Below, one piece after another: positions 59,070 through 64,000 of a stretch of DNA of 64,000 bases (positions within the stretch are counted from its first letter, which is position 1; the number at the start of each line of letters is the position of its first letter). Source of the DNA: Tenodera sinensis. Its lineage: Eukaryota; Arthropoda; Insecta; Mantodea; Mantidae. Location of the stretch: the NCBI GenBank assembly GCA_030765045.1, contig CM060967.1, positions 26,568,284-26,632,283 of the forward strand. The letters are read 5' to 3'. Below the pieces are notes generated by a model that was not told the DNA's origin, ran no database searches, and saw only the letters and a program-made list of their open reading frames with translations. The translations under genes and the position numbers were made by a program.

Positions 59070-59190
59070 ATGGGAGGGGGAAGTTTTCTGTTGTGTGGAA
59101 GGAGACAATGCTAGATGTCTCATTTGTAACAAGATATTACATGATTTTCTTCAAGCCAATATCAAACAGCATTATCGTAGTTTGAAACAA
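59070..59190 (+). pseudogene. Zinc-finger fragment of a hAT/GTF2IRD2-like transposase
   Basis: A plus frame reads CLICNKILHDFLQANIKQHY followed by RSLKQTH. This is the CLxCxxxLxxxKxxNIxRHYxxxH zinc-finger pattern found at the N-terminus of many hAT-derived proteins. Only about 40 codons remain. Confidence 0.4.
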
Positions 59191-59399
59191 ACACACTGAT
59201 CGTTAACTGTATCAATCCACTACTGTCAACAGTTCAAGAAGTGGAGAGGTACGTACCACTCTTCCAAAAAACAGGAATGTTACTGGGTTGCATGCACACT
59301 GGATTCAGAGTAGACACTATAGTGAACTTATTTTCTTGTTGGTATTTAGCTTGTAATTTCATGGACGTATTGTAAAACTGCAGTGATAGCTAAATGATC

Positions 59400-59712
59400 T
59401 TTCTTAAAATGTGATGAAATTATTTTAATGTTATTCTTATTCAAGTAGAAATTGGTCTCTCAAATATTATTTTTTCAAAGATTTTGGCTCTTTCAAAGGT
59501 TAATTGATCAGTCTATAATTACTACTGTTGTGTCCATCTCCCTTTTTAAATATTGGTTTAATTAATCCCACTTCAAAACTTCCAAAAATTCTCCATTTTC
59601 AATTGAGTGGTTAACTAGGTGTGTTAAAGGCTTTACGATTGCATTCTTACAGCATTTTAGAACAATTGGACTGATGCCATCTCCCTTGTGATTTAATAAG
59701 ACTTTCTCCCAT
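59400..59712 (-). mobile_element. LINE RT N-terminal remnant in a Cdc6 intron
   Basis: Broken minus frames read NHKGDGISPIVLKCCKNAIV, KPLTHLVNHSIENG, then PIFKKGDGHNSSNY and FEKIIFE. This is the DxIPxxxLK...PLTHIxNxSxxxGxFPxxLKxxxVxPIFKKGD...NYRPI...FEKIIxxRL region of Jockey-like RTs. Stops and frameshifts are present. Confidence 0.65.
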
Positions 59713-59809
59713 CCATTTAAAAAGATTTGCTCGATCACATACTCATGTCTGCTGCTTCATTTTTTTTATTTTGTTTCAATGTTAATGAATGAATATATAA
59801 ATAACTTAC

Positions 59810-59981
59810 AGTTATCTGTTAAAGGTTGTAGTGGCAATGGCTGGCTGGATCTTTCAATTTCAGCTAGCTCCACTGCTCTTCGAGCAATGTCCAGAGCTTT
59901 CCTGATGTCTCCTGACATAGCTGCCACCTTAGCAGCCAACAGATGCAATGCAGCAGGAGGAAACAAATTACTAACGCCCAG
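59810..59981 (-). CDS. Cdc6: Cdc6 internal exon (AAA+ lid, sensor 2)
   Basis: Encodes LGVSNLFPPAALHLLAAKVA and then AMSGDIRKALDIARRAVELA. The motif SGDxRKALDxxRRA is the sensor-2 helix of ORC/CDC6 AAA+ ATPases, in which the Arg approaches the ATP gamma phosphate. The segment ends QPLPLQPLTDN plus one base before the donor GTAAGT (59809-59804). The acceptor is TTCAAG, preceded by a T-rich tract. The exon starts in phase 0 and ends in phase 1, matching the next exon. Confidence 0.88.
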
Positions 59982-62030
59982 CTTGAAAAATAAGAACAAT
60001 ATTATCACAAATAACGATCTAAATAGGAGCAAACAGAACTAAGCATCAAATGATTGGTTTTGTCCACTTCATTGTAATATATGCTACTACAAATGGTTTC
60101 CTTGAGCCCTTTTCCGCATATGACATAAAATTTGCAAAAGTCCCATTTGCGGAATCTTATCAGATTTCTAGTCTAGACTAAGGTTCATGTCAAACCTCCT
60201 GCATAGGCTGCAGCACTGCCTAGTCAGAACTACTTTCATCTTGCTTAGTAATTACTAGATTAATACTCAGATATTGATAGTTTATTACAGGCTTAAAACT
60301 TTGGTCAGATATGAACAGAATGGCCGTGCAAACATGTACAAAAAAAAAGTGTAATTTTAGCTTGTTGTTAGGTATTTATATAAGATTATATTTAGAGATA
60401 CTTTGTTAGAACTGAAGCACACCTTGAGCTGTTAACAGAGATGTGAATAACCTTTGTGAGTAAGTGTACTATTTTGCTTCCCCCTTTGTCCTAATATACC
60501 CCTAATTACTCTGACCAGGGGACAGAACATCTAGTTAATATGCAGTTTTATGAAATAGTAAAAGCTTGTAATATGTTGCTAAGTAAAGCAAGTGATTGTG
60601 TTAATGACAAAAGAGAAAAAAATGCAGTGTTTTACGTAGTCAAGCATGAAAAGTTGTTTTTAAGACTAATGAGTTTTTAAAATGAACTCAAGTGACCAAG
60701 ATAGGTGCAAACTTGATTTTAAACAGTGTCATGAGTTAGCTGCTGCAGTGTGCAGAATAAACCAATTCACTTTTCCTTGAGCTGCTTAGAGGCAAAAAAT
60801 GTGTCAGATTCTGAGTTTTTGTTTCACCTAGAAAACATCAACATACTGAAAAGAATGACACACCTAGATGATTTTGAAAAAGACCACAGTGAAATGCTAT
60901 ACTTATGCTGTGCACATGCTACCATGTCTATCTTTTTCCCGCATAAGGCCATGACAGGGCTACATTGTACTGCACTCCTATTGGCTACTGCTATATGCAG
61001 GATATTTGACATGGATAATAATGTTAGCCAGGCTGTCACAAATGTAAAGGGCTATACAGGAGTTCAGGCTATGAGCGATACAAACTGGAAGTAGCAGGTA
61101 GGGTCAGGGGATGGCATGGGTGAGAGGGGAATAGGTTGCATCATTGCCAGGTTTAGCCATGAAAGTTTGTTTTAGCTCTTTTTTTAAATTTTCAACAGAT
61201 CTATTATCAAACGAAATGACTAAGTATACAAGCAGTTCTATTTGTAACACTGGAAACAAATGCTTCATTTATTGCTACCATTTTCACTAAACTTTCAATT
61301 GGTTTTCGTCTGCTAAAGCACAACGTGGCAACTGCATACAGAGCACATGCTTGCCACATCTCTATTATATTATGTTTCCTGTTCGTCTTGTTTAGGTCCG
61401 AATAGTTGGAGGTTAAAGCGTGTTAACTGATGATTATTCTTTCACATTAGTGTGTTGTATTATTAGTGAAAATGGAAGCAATCTCTCCAGAACATTATAA
61501 TATAAAAAGAGTTCATAAAGTCTGCCACAATGTTGCACTGCGTACCCAACACATAATATGAAGCACATCCTGTATGTATCGCTCATAGCCTGAATTTCTG
61601 TATATATCCTTTTATAGAATATGTTACACATGCTCACCAACTTCACATAAAATGGATTATTTGACAAACAAGTTAATTATCCAATCTTGAATTTTCATTG
61701 CTAAGATATAGGACTACAGTAAATTACTTAGTTTGGAACCAATTTTTAATGGCAATGAACACATATTTCGTAAATTTTATACTCTGATTGTACATAACTC
61801 ACAAACTTAGAATACAGTAAATATTGAATATACAGTACAAACTTTAGCACTATTGAGCTACACTATTTCTAATTCATGTACATCCACCGTAGCAGAAACC
61901 TCAAAATACAGAGGATGTATCTATAAATGTAATAAAACATTCAGTGTGATACGTATTAATTTATAATTTTGAATAAATATCCAATGTTAAAATGCATAAT
62001 GTCTTACTGTGAAGCCAGAAATTGCATTTT
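59982..62030. other. Cdc6 intron, mostly unassigned
   Basis: A 30-bp inverted match (61054-61083 against about 61571-61605, AATTCAGGCTATGAGCGATA and complement) brackets about 490 bp and suggests an unknown TIR or inverted-duplicate element. A 114-codon plus frame at 60750-61094 has no recognised domain. No AAA+ Walker motif exon was found. Confidence 0.35.
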
Positions 62031-62640
62031 AAAAATCTGGTGTGTGTACTCAGATGACTGTCTCTACGTACTCTTGTACCAACTATTCTTATAAACATTT
62101 ATTCTTCTAATTAAAGAAATTGAAGCTATTAACAGTGAAGCAACAAGATTCTAAAGTAAGAAGAAATTAAAAACTAAAAACTTCACTTATCTTAGTAGTG
62201 TTGCAAGTTTTTAGTTTCTAATTTGTTCTTACTTTAGAATTTATTCTTCTATCTAATTCATGTTAATTGATCTTAACAGTTGTAGAAATGGTTTTATTAT
62301 ATATTTCCTTGTAGGTATAATAGGAATACAGTAAGCTTAGTGTTGGTCATTAAGGGATGGGTTTGTATTTTCATTCTCCTTGCATAACCAGAGAGGGGGG
62401 CAGTAATGACTTCTCATTTGAGAAAAGTATAATGGGAAAGTAAAATCTATAATAAGGACTATCTCAGAACTGGCTGACTCCACAAAAAATAGCTTCACTA
62501 AATGGTGTGCTTTAACAAGATCTACTTTTGTGTAACAATATTTTTGTATATTTAACGGTTTACTGGTTATGGAAAAGTCATGACTTACATATCATTTTTC
62601 ATAAAAATATCTTAAAGCTGTTGGTTATTTAATCAGACAT
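62030..62640 (-). repeat. R1 copy split by a 130-bp fold-back insertion
   Basis: Blocks ATTCTTATAAACATTTATTC, TATTTCCTTGTAGGTATAAT and AGATCTACTTTTGTGTAACA match R1 copies at 41990-42080 and, in reverse, 39820-39850. The R1 sequence is interrupted at 62109-62238. Confidence 0.6.
62109..62238. mobile_element. Fold-back element related to Penelope 3' ends, with 12-bp TSD
   Basis: ATTTATTCTTCT is found at 62097-62108 and 62239-62250. The insert contains AAGCTATTAACAGTGAAGCA and an inverted pair (TAAAGTAAGAAGAAATTAAA facing AGTTTCTAATTTGTTCTTAC) shared with 22113-22313. It shows that the inverted-dimer form itself inserts as a unit. Confidence 0.75.
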
Positions 62641-64000
62641 TTTCTAAAAATGTTCCATGTAAAGCATAATTAGGGACGGGGTATTGTTTTGCCGATCTGC
62701 ATGTCATACCATGGAAAATAGAGAATTTAAGATTTTGAGTTATGCTATTCTTTTCCTGTCCCTTATGCCCTTTCAAGCATTGGGTTTCCTCAGCAGGTCA
62801 TGATCCGTTCCCTATATTTTGTCCTATCCCTAATTGTTCAACTTTCCTCAAAGTCTTTCCTTTCATTATTTTCTCAAAATAATCGCTCGTTATGCTATTC
62901 TCTCTCCTAAAAATGCCTCTTTCTTATTCAGTGAGTCTCAAATTATGCATTTCTAGTGGTCTTTGTATCACATCTTAGGTGGAAAATTACATGCTAATTA
63001 CAGTAAGTATGCAGCAACTTATGATGCAAGTTATATGGCATTTTAATATTAATATCTCTCCTAAAAGAGGGGAGGAGGGTGGTGTATGATGAGCTATAAA
63101 CTAAAATAGAAATTCTTATTTAATAGCACCAAAAAGAAAAAAAAAATTTTTTTTTAATCATTTGAGCTTCATACAGCTTCTTGGGGTGGTAATCAATTGG
63201 AGACAGTAATTGCGTACTTCTGCACCCAGAAAACACATCTTCACTTCTTATGCTTCTACAATTTGATTAGTTTGTCATTCTGTTGCCATAAGTCACACAG
63301 TTAACAAAATATAGGTAGTATGGTTTATTCTTTCACCTTTGTGCCTAAAACTGCCTCTTACATCTTGATCAAACATTTGGTGCTGTTTTTATGTATTACG
63401 AATGTGATGGTGATGAGCTTTTGACTCTTTCGTAATCTCGGGTTGTGGTACTGGATGGAATGAACATACACTCGGATTTAACTTTGGTGAAATATTTTAT
63501 TCGCACCTTCTTGTTCACAGTATTTAAATCGCATTACAGTAGTAAGTCTTTTATTTCAGTGGATCGACTTCCCTAGCATCGCCGGGATTTAATATAATAA
63601 ATTTAGCGATATTTCGCTAAAAGTGTTTTCTATCACTTTACACTTCGTCTATTTTACGTACTTTTATTTAATTGCGCACTTCGTATTAACTAACTTATTA
63701 AAGTTAGCTAATGTCTCATTTATTTTACACAAATTAACGGTCTTTAAACACTCAGTAAGTTTACTTTCACTACTTTTATGACAGGCGCACATAAAAATAC
63801 ATCCACTTAATTGTTTGTAACAATGAACATTAGTAACACGTTTTCGTCATTTAACTAACTCATACCAACATCAAAAACAAGTTACACTCTTACCAAATAT
63901 TCACATAAACGATTTTCTTTTGGGGTCTTATAATATCCTGTCTCACATTATAAAATGCAAACATCACTTTTGGAACAACCCCCGATCTATCACAAAATTA
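62641..64000. other. Right flank, nothing firmly assigned
   Basis: AATTAGGGAC at about 62670 and TCCCTAATT at about 62829 make a weak inverted pair. No exon of Cdc6 and no other gene was recognised up to the end. Confidence 0.3.

Larger units (their letters stand above)
53015..59981 (-). other. Cdc6: Cdc6 gene, 3' part (four exons; upstream exons beyond the window)
   Basis: Four minus-strand exons join in phase to about 211 residues that match the C-terminal third of CDC6. They comprise the AAA+ lid with sensor 2, then the winged-helix domain, then a stop. CDC6 loads MCM2-7 on ORC-bound origins in G1. The closely related ORC1 is the main alternative, but PLQQKVLICTLLL and the C-terminal end fit CDC6 better. 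The Walker A and B exons should lie to the right; I found none between 59982 and 64000. The gene is in the same orientation as Hsf, about 17 kb upstream of it. Confidence 0.88.

Noticed and set aside
60750..61094. 114-codon plus frame in the Cdc6 intron
   Set aside because: No signature, antisense to Cdc6, and its end overlaps an inverted repeat arm.

Overview
The window is AT-rich eukaryotic DNA with very long introns, many transposon relics, tRNA-derived SINEs and long microsatellites. It fits a large, repeat-rich arthropod genome, most likely an insect. The assignment rests on the style of the protein-coding exons, Penelope-like elements, several APE-type LINE lineages and many tRNA-headed SINEs. 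I cannot name the species.

Two host genes are recognisable, both on the minus strand. The first is a heat shock transcription factor (Hsf). Its start codon is at 36070 and seven coding exons run leftward to 1993, with the C-terminal part beyond position 1. Exons 1-3 (35966-36070, 24441-24549, 14066-14190) encode the DNA-binding domain. Exons 4-5 (8697-8903, 6076-6237) encode the trimerisation coiled coil. Exons 6-7 (5719-5831, 1993-2307) encode the regulatory, serine-rich region. All exon phases join cleanly. The second gene is Cdc6, the replication-licensing AAA+ ATPase. Its last four exons (59810-59981, 57367-57593, 55316-55456, 53015-53110) encode sensor 2 and the winged-helix C-terminus, ending in a stop at 53015. 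The upstream exons lie beyond 64000.

The rest is repeats. Hsf introns hold inverted pairs of Penelope-like (RT plus GIY-YIG) fragments, a decayed APE-type LINE (15720-18660), a hAT-like relic, Tc1/mariner-superfamily relics, several RNase H LINE tails and six or more SINE types. The 17-kb interval between the two genes holds several copies of an unclassified non-coding repeat family, two TA-flanked TIR elements, nested SINEs, a roughly 450-bp (AAT)n array and (AC)n and (AG)n tracts.

The most interesting signal is in Hsf intron 3. A 378-bp sequence at 9379-9756 has solo-LTR structure: TG...CA ends, a 4-bp GTAT duplication, TATA box, initiator and AATAAA. Just upstream of its TATA box it carries a perfect five-unit heat shock element and a separate three-unit element. 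A heat-responsive LTR, antisense and inside the gene for the factor that would bind it, could form an HSF feedback or antisense circuit. This is inference and has not been tested.
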